A stretch of DNA of 64,000 bases. Source: UBA668 sp039796575. GTDB lineage: Bacteria > Actinomycetota > Acidimicrobiia > Acidimicrobiales > Ilumatobacteraceae. Position numbers and translations under genes: made by a program. Numbering within the stretch: the first letter of the stretch is position 1; each line of letters opens with the position of its first letter. The stretch lies in the NCBI GenBank assembly GCA_039796575.1, contig JBDKJP010000016.1, positions 149,884 to 213,883 on the forward strand, in the 5' to 3' direction. Below the pieces are notes generated by a model, which had not been told where the DNA came from, ran no database searches, and saw only the letters and a program-made list of their open reading frames with translations. Below are positions 22,983-31,871 of the stretch, piece after piece.

Positions 22983-24061
22983 TGGCCACGGTCACGTTCA
23001 CCGATGCCAGCCGCACCTACCAGGAAGGGCAGCGACCCGCGGTCGACAAGCTCAACCTGCACATCGACGACGGCGAGTTCCTCGTGCTCGTCGGTCCGTC
23101 GGGCTGCGGCAAGAGCACCACGTTGCGCATGCTCGCCGGGCTCGAGCCCATCAACGGCGGCTCGGTGCACATCGGCGATGTCGACGTCACGCAGCTGCCG
23201 CCGCGCGACCGCGACATCGCGATGGTGTTCCAGAGCTACGCGCTGTACCCGCACATGACCGTGGCCGAGAACATCGGCTTCCACCTGAAGATCAAGAAGG
23301 TGCCCAAGCCCGAGATCGCCGAGCGCGTCGCCGAGGCAGCGAAGCTGCTCGACCTCGAGGAGTACCTCGACCGCAAGCCGGCCAAGCTGTCGGGCGGTCA
23401 GCGCCAACGCGTCGCCATGGGCCGCGCCATCGTGCGCCAGCCGCAGGTGTTCCTCATGGACGAGCCGCTGTCGAACCTCGACGCCAAGCTGCGCGTGTCC
23501 ACCCGTACGCAGATCGCCGCGCTCCAGCGTCGCCTCGGCGTCACCACCGTCTACGTCACCCACGACCAGGTGGAGGCCATGACCATGGGCGACCGCGTGG
23601 CCGTGCTCAAGGACGGGCTGTTGCAACAGTGCGCTTCCCCCCGTGAACTGTTCACCCGTCCCATCAACATGTTCGTCGCCGGCTTCATCGGGTCGCCGGC
23701 GATGAACATGGTCCACTGCACCGTCGATGCCGATGGGGCAGAGTTCTCCTCGATGCGCATCCCCCTCACGCCCGAGCAGCGGTCGGCGCTCACCTCCGGC
23801 TCGCTCAGCGTCGGCGTGCGCCCCGAGGGCCTGCACCTCAGCCACGACGGCACCGGCATGCACGCCACCATCGACACGGTCGAGGAACTCGGCTCCGACA
23901 GCTACCTGTACTGCACCCCGCAGGGCCACGAGGGCCTCAGCGTGGTCTCGCGCGCCGAGGGCCTGAGCGGCGCGAAGCCGGGCGACACCGTCGTGCTGCG
24001 CCCCGACCCCGGCGCCCTGCACCTGTTCGACACCGCGACCGGCAACCGACTGCCCGACTGA
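22982..24061 (+). CDS. ABC transporter ATP-binding protein (MsmK/UgpC/MalK type)
   Basis: 359-aa ATPase for carbohydrate import. Walker A GPSGCGKSTT at about 38-47, Q-loop with QSYALYPHM, signature LSGGQRQRV, Walker B VFLMDEP and switch His in THDQVEAMTM are all intact, followed by the C-terminal OB-type regulatory domain of the MalK group (VGVRPEGLHL). It very likely energises the permeases encoded across the divergent promoter, which lack their own ATPase; MsmK-type proteins may also serve several transporters. ATG overlaps the regulator stop (TGATG-like, 3 nt), showing tight coupling. Confidence 0.95.
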   Translation: MATVTFTDASRTYQEGQRPAVDKLNLHIDDGEFLVLVGPSGCGKSTTLRMLAGLEPINGGSVHIGDVDVTQLPPRDRDIAMVFQSYALYPHMTVAENIGFHLKIKKVPKPEIAERVAEAAKLLDLEEYLDRKPAKLSGGQRQRVAMGRAIVRQPQVFLMDEPLSNLDAKLRVSTRTQIAALQRRLGVTTVYVTHDQVEAMTMGDRVAVLKDGLLQQCASPRELFTRPINMFVAGFIGSPAMNMVHCTVDADGAEFSSMRIPLTPEQRSALTSGSLSVGVRPEGLHLSHDGTGMHATIDTVEELGSDSYLYCTPQGHEGLSVVSRAEGLSGAKPGDTVVLRPDPGALHLFDTATGNRLPD

Positions 24062-24066
24062 AACCG

Positions 24067-24921
<855 letters not shown>

Positions 24922-24924
24922 CGG

Positions 24925-25728
24925 TCAGGCGTCGGGGTTCACCGGCTGGAACGACGGGGTGCGCTTCTGCAGGAAGCTCGCCACGCCCTCCTTGAAGTCG
25001 GGGCGGCGCAGCGAGGCCTTCATCAGCTCGATCGCGTCGTCGGTGGCGGCCACGACGCCGCGTTCCCAGTCGCCCCACACCTGACGCTTCATCACGGCCA
25101 TCGACGTGGGCGACGAGTACGTGGCGAGCTCGGCGGCGTACTCGAGCGTGCGGTCGAGCAGGTGCTCGGGCTCGACGACCTCGTTCACCATGCCCATCTC
25201 GGCGGCCTCCTCGGCCAGCACCACGCGACCGCTGTACAGCAGGTCGAGCGCGCGTGCGGTGCCGACCAGACGGGGCAGCACCCACGACATGCCGTACTCG
25301 GCGATGAGGCCGCGACGGGCGAACGCCGTCGTGAACTTCGCCCCCTTCGCCGCGAAGCGCATGTCGCACATCAGTGCCTGCACCATGCCGATGCCGGCGC
25401 ACGCGCCGTTGACGGCGGCGATGACCGGCTTCGGGATCTGCGTGGTGCGGTACTGCGGCGCACCACCGGCAGCCGACTCGGCGCCGCCACTGCCGGCGGA
25501 GTTGCCGATGCCCTGCAGCGTGTCCATGTCGGCGCCAGCGCACCAGCCGCGGCCGGCACCGGTGACCACGATGACCTTCACCGCGGGGTCGGCGGCCGCC
25601 TGGTCGAGCAGTGTGAAGTAGCGCGTCGCCAGTTCGCCGTTCCAGGCGTTCAGGCGTTCGGGCCGGTTCAGCGTGAGCAGCGCGATGCCGGGCTCGCGCA
25701 CTTCGTACAGGACGACGTCGTCACTCAT
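24925..25728 (-). CDS. Enoyl-CoA hydratase/isomerase family protein
   Basis: 267-aa crotonase-fold protein. The CoA-binding and oxyanion segments AGRGWCAGADMD and AVNGACAGIGMVQALMCDMRFA are clear, followed by GLIAEYGMSWVLPRLVG where the catalytic Glu of hydratases is found. It probably hydrates 2-enoyl-CoA in fatty acid or related catabolism, but crotonases vary widely and an isomerase or hydrolase role is possible. Its ATG lies inside the last 8 bp of lgt, and a TACGTT -10 box 7 nt upstream sits within the lgt coding end, so it can be transcribed separately as a leaderless message. Confidence 0.9.
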   Translation of the reverse strand: MSDDVVLYEVREPGIALLTLNRPERLNAWNGELATRYFTLLDQAAADPAVKVIVVTGAGRGWCAGADMDTLQGIGNSAGSGGAESAAGGAPQYRTTQIPKPVIAAVNGACAGIGMVQALMCDMRFAAKGAKFTTAFARRGLIAEYGMSWVLPRLVGTARALDLLYSGRVVLAEEAAEMGMVNEVVEPEHLLDRTLEYAAELATYSSPTSMAVMKRQVWGDWERGVVAATDDAIELMKASLRRPDFKEGVASFLQKRTPSFQPVNPDA

Positions 25729-26587
25729 GTTCGGGAACGTAGTCGGCCGCCTGCTCGTCGCTCGTGTCGGCGTCGGGCTCGGGGGCCGGGTCGTTCCGGT
25801 GGCGGAGATGGTCGATCACCAGGTAGCTGACGGACAGCACGAAGAACGCCGCGGCCATCCACTGGTTGAGCCGCCACCCACCACCGCTGTTGGCGGGGTC
25901 GATGCGCAGGCTCTCGACCCAGAACCGCCCGATGCTGTAGCCGACGACGTACACGGCCATCAGCCGGCCCGGCCGCAGGCGCATCTTCTTGTCGATCAGC
26001 AGCAGCACGCCGCACAGCGCGAAGTTCCACAGCGACTCGTAGAGGAACGTGGGGTGGAACAGCGTGCCCGACGCATAGCCCTCGGGCAGATGCGCGTCGT
26101 CGATCTCGAGCCCCCACGGCAGCGTGGTGGGCCGGCCGAACAACTCCTGGTTGAACCAGTTGCCCCATCGGCCGATGGCCTGCGACAGCGGGATGGCGGG
26201 TGCGGCGGCGGTGAGCAGCATCGGCACGTCGACGTGGCGACGTCTCGCCGCCCAGACGCCGACGAGCACACCGAGGATCAGACCACCGGGGATGCCGAGG
26301 CCGCCCTTCCAGACCTGCAGCCACTTGCCCGGCTCGCGCCACGGCTCACTGGCGTCGGTGATGATGTAGTAGATCCGCGCACCGACGATGCCGGCACCGA
26401 CGGCCCACATCGCGATGTTGGCCATGTCGTCGCGGGTGCCCGCGCCCGACGCAGCGAGGCGACGGCCCGACAGCCACACACCGGCGATGACGCCGAGCGC
26501 GATCATCAACCCGTACGCGTGGATGGACAGCGGGCCGAGGTCGAGCGTGCCGTCCGACGGGCTGGGGATGCTGGCGAGCAGGCCCAT
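25721..26587 (-). CDS. lgt: Prolipoprotein diacylglyceryl transferase
   Basis: 288-aa membrane enzyme that moves diacylglycerol from phosphatidylglycerol onto the lipobox cysteine of exported lipoproteins, of which this window encodes several. Seven predicted helices; the Lgt signature GRWGNWFNQELFGR and the essential His segment HPTFLYESLWN are present. A hydrophilic acidic tail of about 25 residues ends the protein. The ATG at 26587 is 2 bp after the esterase stop, so the two are co-transcribed. Very confident. Confidence 0.95.
   Translation of the reverse strand: MGLLASIPSPSDGTLDLGPLSIHAYGLMIALGVIAGVWLSGRRLAASGAGTRDDMANIAMWAVGAGIVGARIYYIITDASEPWREPGKWLQVWKGGLGIPGGLILGVLVGVWAARRRHVDVPMLLTAAAPAIPLSQAIGRWGNWFNQELFGRPTTLPWGLEIDDAHLPEGYASGTLFHPTFLYESLWNFALCGVLLLIDKKMRLRPGRLMAVYVVGYSIGRFWVESLRIDPANSGGGWRLNQWMAAAFFVLSVSYLVIDHLRHRNDPAPEPDADTSDEQAADYVPEHE
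25736..25741 (-). promoter_or_regulatory. -10 element TACGTT inside lgt, leaderless start of hydratase
   Basis: TACGTT on the minus strand, 7 nt before the ATG at 25728, lying within the final codons of lgt. Suggests an internal promoter in the operon. Confidence 0.5.
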
Positions 26588-26589
26588 CG

Positions 26590-27345
26590 TCACGCCGTGA
26601 CGCGACGAGCGAACGCGACGGCGCTGTCGAAGATGAGTTGCTTGTCGTAGTCCTGCGTGGCCACGTGGTAGCTGCGCTCGAGCATGATGCGCTCGACCTC
26701 GCCGCCGTAGTGCTCGGCCAGGTAGTCGCCCTGCGCCGGCTCGACCACGTGGTCCTGCGGCGAGTTGAGCAGCAGCAGCGGCTGGCGCATGTTCGGGTAC
26801 TCGGGGCCGAGCGGCGCGAGGCCGTCCTGCACCAGCGACAGCAGCGGGGCCAGCGGCGTGGCGTCGTACGCCGACTCGTGCGCATCGGGGTCGGCGATGT
26901 CGCTGCCGATGGCCGGCATCACGTCGGTGCCCGAGTCGACGAGGCCCTGCAGCATCTCGACGACCTCGGGTGCCTGCGGCTGCGTGGCGGGGTTGATGCA
27001 CACCAGACCGGCGATCTCGGGATGGTCGGCGCCGAGGCGCAGCGTGAGCGCACCGCCCATGCTGAGGCCGGCCACCACCACCTTCTCGCTGCGCGCGGCG
27101 AGCGTGCGGTACGCGGCCTCGGCCGCGGCCGCCCAGTCGGCCCAACGCGTCGGCACCATGTCGTCGACGGTGGTGCCGTGGCCGGGCAGCAGCGGCATCT
27201 CGACGTGGAACCCGGCCGCGGCGAACGCCTCTGCGAGCTCGCGCATGCTGCCCGGGTTGCCGGTGAAGCCGTGCACCACCAGCGCACCGTGGGGGCCCGT
27301 ACCGACGTGCGACCAGGGCTCTGCCCCGGGGATGAGGTTCGTCAT
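26590..27345 (-). CDS. Alpha/beta hydrolase (carboxylesterase/monoacylglycerol lipase type)
   Basis: 251-aa Est30-like esterase. Oxyanion region VVHGFTGNPGS, nucleophile elbow GLSMGG (Ser near residue 95), acid in NSPQDHVV and catalytic His in RSYHVATQDYD are all in order. No signal peptide, so cytosolic. It likely cleaves short-chain esters or monoacylglycerols. A CATACT hexamer lies 7 nt upstream of the ATG. Sits between a ferredoxin gene and lgt on the same strand, with 2 bp to lgt, so lipid turnover near lipoprotein synthesis is a possible theme. Confidence 0.88.
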   Translation of the reverse strand: MTNLIPGAEPWSHVGTGPHGALVVHGFTGNPGSMRELAEAFAAAGFHVEMPLLPGHGTTVDDMVPTRWADWAAAAEAAYRTLAARSEKVVVAGLSMGGALTLRLGADHPEIAGLVCINPATQPQAPEVVEMLQGLVDSGTDVMPAIGSDIADPDAHESAYDATPLAPLLSLVQDGLAPLGPEYPNMRQPLLLLNSPQDHVVEPAQGDYLAEHYGGEVERIMLERSYHVATQDYDKQLIFDSAVAFARRVTA

Positions 27346-27352
27346 GCTGTGC

Positions 27353-27358
27353 AGTATG
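27353..27358 (-). promoter_or_regulatory. -10-like element CATACT before esterase gene
   Basis: CATACT on the minus strand, 7 nt before the ATG at 27345; matches nAnnnT but not the full TANNNT. It sits between the ferredoxin stop and the esterase start. Confidence 0.35.
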
Positions 27359-27670
27359 TCAGGAGTACGGGTCGGCGGGTCCGCCGGCTTCGTCCCACCA
27401 CTCGGCGGGCGAGCCCACCCCTTCCCAGTCGGGGAACGGGTAGATGCAGTTCACCGGGCAGGCGGGCAGGCACTTGTCGCACCCGCTGCAGAGCTCGGGG
27501 ATGATGACCACGTCGGGGCCGTGGTTGAAGATGGCCCCGAACTGCGGCGGGCAGTGCCGCAGGCACGCGTCGCAGTTGATGCACTCGAGCATCTCGATGC
27601 GCAGCGGCGGGTTCTTCCACTTCTCGTTGCGGGTGCGCGCTGCGATGCGTTCGGTGCGGGAGGCCGCCAT
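27359..27670 (-). CDS. 2x[4Fe-4S] ferredoxin-like protein
   Basis: 103 aa with two four-iron motifs: CINCDACLRHCP and CSGCDKCLPACP. The basic N-terminal extension (about 25 residues) and acidic tail are unusual additions to the bacterial ferredoxin core. It carries electrons in the cytosol for a redox partner that is not adjacent; the large ferredoxin oxidoreductase-like protein at 33.4-36.7 kb and the BVMOs are candidates only by proximity. Leaderless start with TACACT 7 nt upstream. Divergent from the TetR gene, with a 16-bp operator-like palindrome between them, so it may be the TetR target. Confidence 0.93.
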   Translation of the reverse strand: MAASRTERIAARTRNEKWKNPPLRIEMLECINCDACLRHCPPQFGAIFNHGPDVVIIPELCSGCDKCLPACPVNCIYPFPDWEGVGSPAEWWDEAGGPADPYS

Positions 27671-27677
27671 GTCGGCG

Positions 27678-27683
27678 AGTGTA
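27678..27683 (-). promoter_or_regulatory. -10 element TACACT, leaderless start of ferredoxin gene
   Basis: TACACT on the minus strand, 7 nt, ATG at 27670. The palindrome at 27704-27719 covers the corresponding -35 area. Confidence 0.62.
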
Positions 27684-27703
27684 GAGGCCGCTCCGCGCTC
27701 GGA

Positions 27704-27719
27704 TTGACCCGAGGGTCAA
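27704..27719. promoter_or_regulatory. Perfect 16-bp palindrome, probable TetR operator
   Basis: TTGACCC-GA-GGGTCAA, seven perfectly paired bases on each side, between the divergent ferredoxin and TetR genes, 19 bp before the GTG of the regulator. Size and position fit a TetR-family operator controlling both genes. Confidence 0.65.
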
Positions 27720-27738
27720 GGCATGGTCGACTGAGGGT

Positions 27739-28377
27739 GTGAGTGATCCGCGTCGGCACACGGAACAGGGCGAAGAACGCAAGCAGCAGCTGCTCGAGGC
27801 GGCAGAGGAGCTGTTCACCGAGCGCGGCTACGGGGCGACGCGCATCTCCGACATCTGCGCCGCGGCGGGCGTGGCGAAGGGGCTCTTCTACTGGTACTTC
27901 CCCACCAAGGAGTCGCTGTTCGCCGAGCTCGTGCGCACCATGCGGCTCGCCCTGCGGCGTGCGCAGGCCGCGGCGATGGACGCCGACGCCGACCCGGTGA
28001 CGCGCATCCGCCAGGGCGCCGAGGCGAGCGTGCGGTTCATGGCCGAGCACCAGCCGTACTTCGCGTTGCTCGACGTGGAACGCACCGACGACGCGATGGC
28101 CGACGTGCTGAAGGAGGGCAGCGACGTGTACGCACGCGACGTGCGCCGCCTGGTGGCCGAGGCGCAGGCGCAGGGTCTGGTGCCCGATGCCGACGCCGCG
28201 TTCTACGCCGTCGGCGTGATGGGTGCCGTGTCGTCGTTCAGCCACGCGCACCGCATGGGACGCGTGCAGATGCCCATCGACGAGCTCGCCCGGCTGGTGG
28301 GCGACTGGGTCACCCGAGCGTTGACCGGTCGAGCGCCGCTTCCAGCGACGGATCGCGACGCAGCATCACTCGGATGA
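27739..28377 (+). CDS. TetR-family transcriptional regulator
   Basis: 212 aa. N-terminal helix-turn-helix: EAAEELFTERGYGATRISDI then AGVAKGLFYWYFPTKESLF, the standard TetR arrangement; the C-terminal helical domain (residues about 70-200) would bind a ligand that cannot be predicted. The GTG start keeps the usual short basic lead. The gene is divergent from the ferredoxin-esterase-lgt cluster, with a perfect palindrome between, so autoregulation and control of the ferredoxin are likely. Its last 68 bp run antisense to the end of the HD-GYP gene. Confidence 0.92.
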   Translation: MSDPRRHTEQGEERKQQLLEAAEELFTERGYGATRISDICAAAGVAKGLFYWYFPTKESLFAELVRTMRLALRRAQAAAMDADADPVTRIRQGAEASVRFMAEHQPYFALLDVERTDDAMADVLKEGSDVYARDVRRLVAEAQAQGLVPDADAAFYAVGVMGAVSSFSHAHRMGRVQMPIDELARLVGDWVTRALTGRAPLPATDRDAASLG

Positions 28378-30058
28378 ACGCGTCCACCACCTGTGGGTCG
28401 AACTGCGTGCCACGACCGGCGATGAGGTGGTTCAGCGAGTCGACCGGCGACCACGCCCGCTTGTAGACCCGCTCGCTGACGAGCGCGTCGTACACGTCGG
28501 CCACCGCGACGATGCGGCCCGACAGCGGGATGGTGGTGCGGTACAGCCCACGCGGGTAGCCGGAGCCGTCCCACCGTTCGTGGTGCGTGTACGCGACCTC
28601 GGCCGCGAGGCGCAGCAACGGCGTCTGGCCGTCGCGCAGGATCTCGAACCCGTGCGTGGTGTGCGTCTTGATGCGTTCGAACTCGGAGGCCGTGAGCGGA
28701 CCGGGCTTCATCAGCAACGTGTCGGACACGCCGACCTTGCCGACGTCGTGCATGCGCGCGGCATCGGACAGCAGCGCGGCGAACGGCTCGTCGAGGCCGA
28801 GCTCGAGGGCGACGGCCGCGGACAGCTCGCCCACCCGCTCGGGATGCGCTTCGGAGTCGGCGTTGAAGTGCTCGATCATCACGGCGATCTTCGTGAAGGA
28901 CGCCACCTGGAACGCCTGCATCTCGTCGGTGCGCTGCTGCACCATCTGCTCGAGCTCGGTGGTGCGCAGGCGCGTGATCTCGGCCTGCTGGCGTGCCGTC
29001 TCGGTGTCGTGCTGGATCTGCTGGGTGCGCATGCGCAGATCGGCACCGCGCGTCAGCATCTCCTCGTTCAACCGGTAGCGCGCCTCCTGGTGGAGCAGCG
29101 CCTGCTCGAAGCGACCCATCTCGCGGTTGAGGTTGGCGAGCTTGTCGCGCAGCTGCAGCGCCACCTCGGTCATGTTGGCCTTGGTGGCCAGCTCCAACGC
29201 CTCGGCCCATTCGCGGAGCGCGTGGTCGCGCAGGTGCTGGGCCACGTAGAGCTCGCCGCGGGCGATGGCCACCATGACCACGCTGCCGGGTGACAGGGCG
29301 ACGCGACGCTGGGTGCGGTCGCGCAGCACGCCGTCGGCCTCGTCGAGGCAGCCGGCCGCGCGGTCGAGCGCCGACAACGCCACGTACGACGCGGCGAGAC
29401 GGGCCAGGATCTCGGGCACGAACTCGGGGGTGTGCTCCTTGGCGAGCGTGAGTGCCGACTCGCCGAGGCTGACCGCGAGCAGCTCCTCCTTGCGGTCGGC
29501 GCGCACCTTCGCCATGTTGGCGAGCGTGATGGCGTCGAGGTCGGGCCGGTTCTCGCCCTTGTTGGCCATCAACGCCGCTTCGTAGGTGACGATGGCCTTG
29601 TCGGTTTCGCGCAGACCGTGCTGGATGACCGCGAGAAGGTTCAGGAGATGGCCCTCGGACGCACGCTTGCCGGTGGTGCGATAGAGCTCGAGGGCCGCCA
29701 TCGCGGACGTGAGGGCCTCGGAGAAGTTGGCCGCGTGGTAGTGCACCGCGGCGATGAGGTTCAGCGCCGAGACCTCGGTGCTGATGGCCGCGCACTGGTG
29801 CGCGAGGTCGCGCGACTCGAGCGCGACGGCGAACGCCTCGTTGGTGAGGCCGGCGGCATACGCCAGCTCAGCGAGGCGATAGAGCGATTCCGCCTCGCCC
29901 GCCTGGTCGTGCTGGGAGCGCGCGAGCACGCGCGCCTGCTGCACGAGTGAGCGGGCCCGGTTCGGTTCGGAGTCCTCGTAGAGGCGCGCTTGTTCCAGGA
30001 GCTCGTCGACGGTGGGCTCACCGTGTGGGTCCCGCGTGACCGGGGTGGTCGACGCCAT
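28310..30058 (-). CDS. HD-GYP domain protein with TPR-type sensor region
   Basis: 582 aa, cytosolic. Residues about 20-330 form helical repeats resembling TPRs (as in LuxR- or GGDEF-linked TPR proteins), a coiled-coil linker spans about 335-400, and the HD-GYP phosphodiesterase domain follows with MHDVGKVG, the His pair in THHERWDGSGYPRGL and AVADVYDAL. HD-GYP enzymes hydrolyse cyclic-di-GMP. The start is set by a textbook AAAGGAGGT ribosome site before ATG 30058. Together with the GGDEF-EAL protein at 8.4 kb it makes two cyclic-di-GMP enzymes in this window. The 3' end overlaps the TetR gene by 68 bp. Confidence 0.93.
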   Translation of the reverse strand: MASTTPVTRDPHGEPTVDELLEQARLYEDSEPNRARSLVQQARVLARSQHDQAGEAESLYRLAELAYAAGLTNEAFAVALESRDLAHQCAAISTEVSALNLIAAVHYHAANFSEALTSAMAALELYRTTGKRASEGHLLNLLAVIQHGLRETDKAIVTYEAALMANKGENRPDLDAITLANMAKVRADRKEELLAVSLGESALTLAKEHTPEFVPEILARLAASYVALSALDRAAGCLDEADGVLRDRTQRRVALSPGSVVMVAIARGELYVAQHLRDHALREWAEALELATKANMTEVALQLRDKLANLNREMGRFEQALLHQEARYRLNEEMLTRGADLRMRTQQIQHDTETARQQAEITRLRTTELEQMVQQRTDEMQAFQVASFTKIAVMIEHFNADSEAHPERVGELSAAVALELGLDEPFAALLSDAARMHDVGKVGVSDTLLMKPGPLTASEFERIKTHTTHGFEILRDGQTPLLRLAAEVAYTHHERWDGSGYPRGLYRTTIPLSGRIVAVADVYDALVSERVYKRAWSPVDSLNHLIAGRGTQFDPQVVDAFIRVMLRRDPSLEAALDRSTLG

Positions 30059-30064
30059 CTGCGC

Positions 30065-30073
30065 ACCTCCTTT
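30065..30073 (-). promoter_or_regulatory. Perfect Shine-Dalgarno site of HD-GYP gene
   Basis: AAAGGAGGT on the minus strand, 6 nt before ATG 30058. It is the strongest ribosome site seen here and stands out where most gene heads have none; it excludes the longer in-frame start 24 codons upstream. Confidence 0.75.
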
Positions 30074-30142
30074 CAACCGGCGCACGCTAGTTATCGGCCG
30101 ATTCGTCACGAGGGATAGCGAAATTCTCAAGATTTCGACTCG

Positions 30143-30148
30143 TAACCT
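30143..30148 (+). promoter_or_regulatory. -10 element TAACCT before M48 protease gene
   Basis: TAACCT followed by 8 nt and GTG at 30157. Spacing is slightly long. Other in-frame starts are TTG 30148 and ATG 30166. Confidence 0.4.
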
Positions 30149-30156
30149 TGAACTTC

Positions 30157-31068
30157 GTGGACACGATGCGACGCCAACGTGGGACCCGCCGGCACGTCGA
30201 GTCGTCGGCCATCGCGTCGCTCGCGCCCCTGGTGGCGGTGGTGCCCGTGTGGTTGCTGGCCATCGCGGTGTTCTGGTTCCCCGTGCACCTGGTGTGGGAC
30301 GTCTCGTACCTGTGGTTCGCGTTCGCCTACCTGGCCGCCGGGGTGCTGCTGTTCCTGCGCCCGTTCCAGCGCATCGTGCTCGCCCCGCTGCTGGGCGCCC
30401 GCCGGCCCACGCCCGAGGAGCACGCGCTGCTCCAGCCGGCGTGGCGGCCCGTGCTGCAGTTCAACGACCTGCCACCGAACCGCTACGTCCTCGCGGTGCT
30501 GCCCTCGAACGAGCTCAACGCATTCGCCTGCGGCGGGCACCTCGTGGTGGTCACCACGTTCGCGCTCGACACGCTGCCCCGCGACGAACTGAGCGGGGTG
30601 CTGGCCCACGAGCTGAGCCACCACCTCGGGCTCCACGTGGTGGCGCTCACCATCAGCCAGTGGCTCTCCATCCCGGCGCTGGTGCTCGCCCGCATCGGGT
30701 TCTTCCTCCAGAACGTCGCGTCGGCGGCCACCGACAGCTTCGTGCAGCACTCGTCGGCCATGACCGCCGTCGGTCGTCTGCTGGCCGGGCTGCTCACCGC
30801 GGTGTCATGGGTGTTCCTCGCCGGCCTCATGGCCAGCACCGTTCTGTCGAACGCCGTCGGTCGCGGCGCCGAGTTCCAGGCCGACGCCCGTGTCGTGAAC
30901 ATGGGCTTCGGTCGGCCGTTGGCCATGGCGCTGCGGCGGGTGGTCGCGGAGTTCGGCAGCGACCGACCCACCACGTGGCGCGACAAGCTGGCCGCCAGCC
31001 ACCCGCCGGCGCGCACCCGTGTGGCGCGCATCGACGCGCAGCTGCGCGCCCGTCGACCCGTCGCCTAG
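30157..31068 (+). CDS. M48-family membrane metallopeptidase
   Basis: 303 aa. Two N-terminal membrane helices (LAPLVAVVPVWLLAIAVFWF and a second near residue 50-65), then the zinc motif HELSHH in VLAHELSHHLGLH near residue 150, a further hydrophobic hairpin, and EFQADARVVNMGFG carrying the third zinc ligand Glu. This is the HtpX/Ste24 architecture used for membrane protein quality control. The start codon is uncertain among TTG 30148, GTG 30157 and ATG 30166. The stop shares CTAG with the convergent ABC permease. Confidence 0.88.
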   Translation: MDTMRRQRGTRRHVESSAIASLAPLVAVVPVWLLAIAVFWFPVHLVWDVSYLWFAFAYLAAGVLLFLRPFQRIVLAPLLGARRPTPEEHALLQPAWRPVLQFNDLPPNRYVLAVLPSNELNAFACGGHLVVVTTFALDTLPRDELSGVLAHELSHHLGLHVVALTISQWLSIPALVLARIGFFLQNVASAATDSFVQHSSAMTAVGRLLAGLLTAVSWVFLAGLMASTVLSNAVGRGAEFQADARVVNMGFGRPLAMALRRVVAEFGSDRPTTWRDKLAASHPPARTRVARIDAQLRARRPVA

Positions 31069-31871
31069 TTGCGCTTCACCCGGCCCGCCAGCGCGCGGAA
31101 CGCGAGCGTGAACGACACCGCGCCCAGCCCGAGCACGGCCAGCACCGCCTTGCCGATGCGGTCCCACTCCCAGCCGTCCATCAGCAGGGCGCGGAGACCG
31201 TCGAGCAGGTAGGTGGTCGGGTTGAACTTCACCGCCGTGGCCAGCCAGCCGGTCATCGCCTCCTGCGGCAGGTACGCGGTGGTGAGGAACAGGAACGGGA
31301 AGAACAGCAGGAACGCCCCGTTCACCGCGGTGGGGTTGCCGGTGCGCAGGGCGATGGCGTACGGGAACCCGGTGAACGCTAGGCCCCACAGGCCGGCGAT
31401 GAGCACGAACACCACCAGGCCGAGGAACCCGGTCGCCACCTCGATGCCGAGCAGGAGCCCGAGCATCAGCACGGGCACGGCGAGCGCGGTGATGAGCGCG
31501 AGGTCGGCCGTCATCAGACCGAGCAGCAACGTGCCGCGACGGACGGGCGTGAGCAGCAGCCGGTCGAGGTAGCCGTCCTGGATGTCGAGCACGAGCGAAC
31601 TGGCGCGACTCACACCGGTGACGGCGAACGCCACGGACACGGGCAGCTGGAACGCCTTGTAGTCGAACCCGGGCGGGAAGTTGCCCTCGACGAAGCTCTG
31701 CAGCGCGCCGACGTTGACGACGAAGAAGAACAGCGGGATGGCGAGCGCCGGACCGAACGCCTCGGGGTCGCGCCACGTGAGCCGCAGGGCGCGCAGGCTG
31801 ACGGTGCGCCAGTCGGTGAAGAAGCCGGCGCTGCGCGCGTGCACGCGGACGTGGGTGGTGCTGGTGCTCAT
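31065..31871 (-). CDS. ABC-2 type permease (DrrB-like)
   Basis: 268 aa with six predicted helices and the ABC-2 exporter signature LDIQDGYLDRLLLTPVRRGTLLLG. N-terminal WRDPEAFGPALAIPLFFFV fits the first loop and helix of daunorubicin-resistance-type exporters. It forms a transporter with the ATPase encoded immediately upstream, whose stop its start overlaps by 4 nt. Cargo could be a drug, lipid or polymer; nothing nearby narrows this. The stop codon is embedded in a CTAG shared with the M48 gene. Confidence 0.92.
   Translation of the reverse strand: MSTSTTHVRVHARSAGFFTDWRTVSLRALRLTWRDPEAFGPALAIPLFFFVVNVGALQSFVEGNFPPGFDYKAFQLPVSVAFAVTGVSRASSLVLDIQDGYLDRLLLTPVRRGTLLLGLMTADLALITALAVPVLMLGLLLGIEVATGFLGLVVFVLIAGLWGLAFTGFPYAIALRTGNPTAVNGAFLLFFPFLFLTTAYLPQEAMTGWLATAVKFNPTTYLLDGLRALLMDGWEWDRIGKAVLAVLGLGAVSFTLAFRALAGRVKRN

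Noticed and set aside
27721..27738. Leaderless -10 box for the TetR gene
   Set aside because: The hexamers at the right distance (TCGACT, GTCGAC) do not fit TANNNT; no call made.
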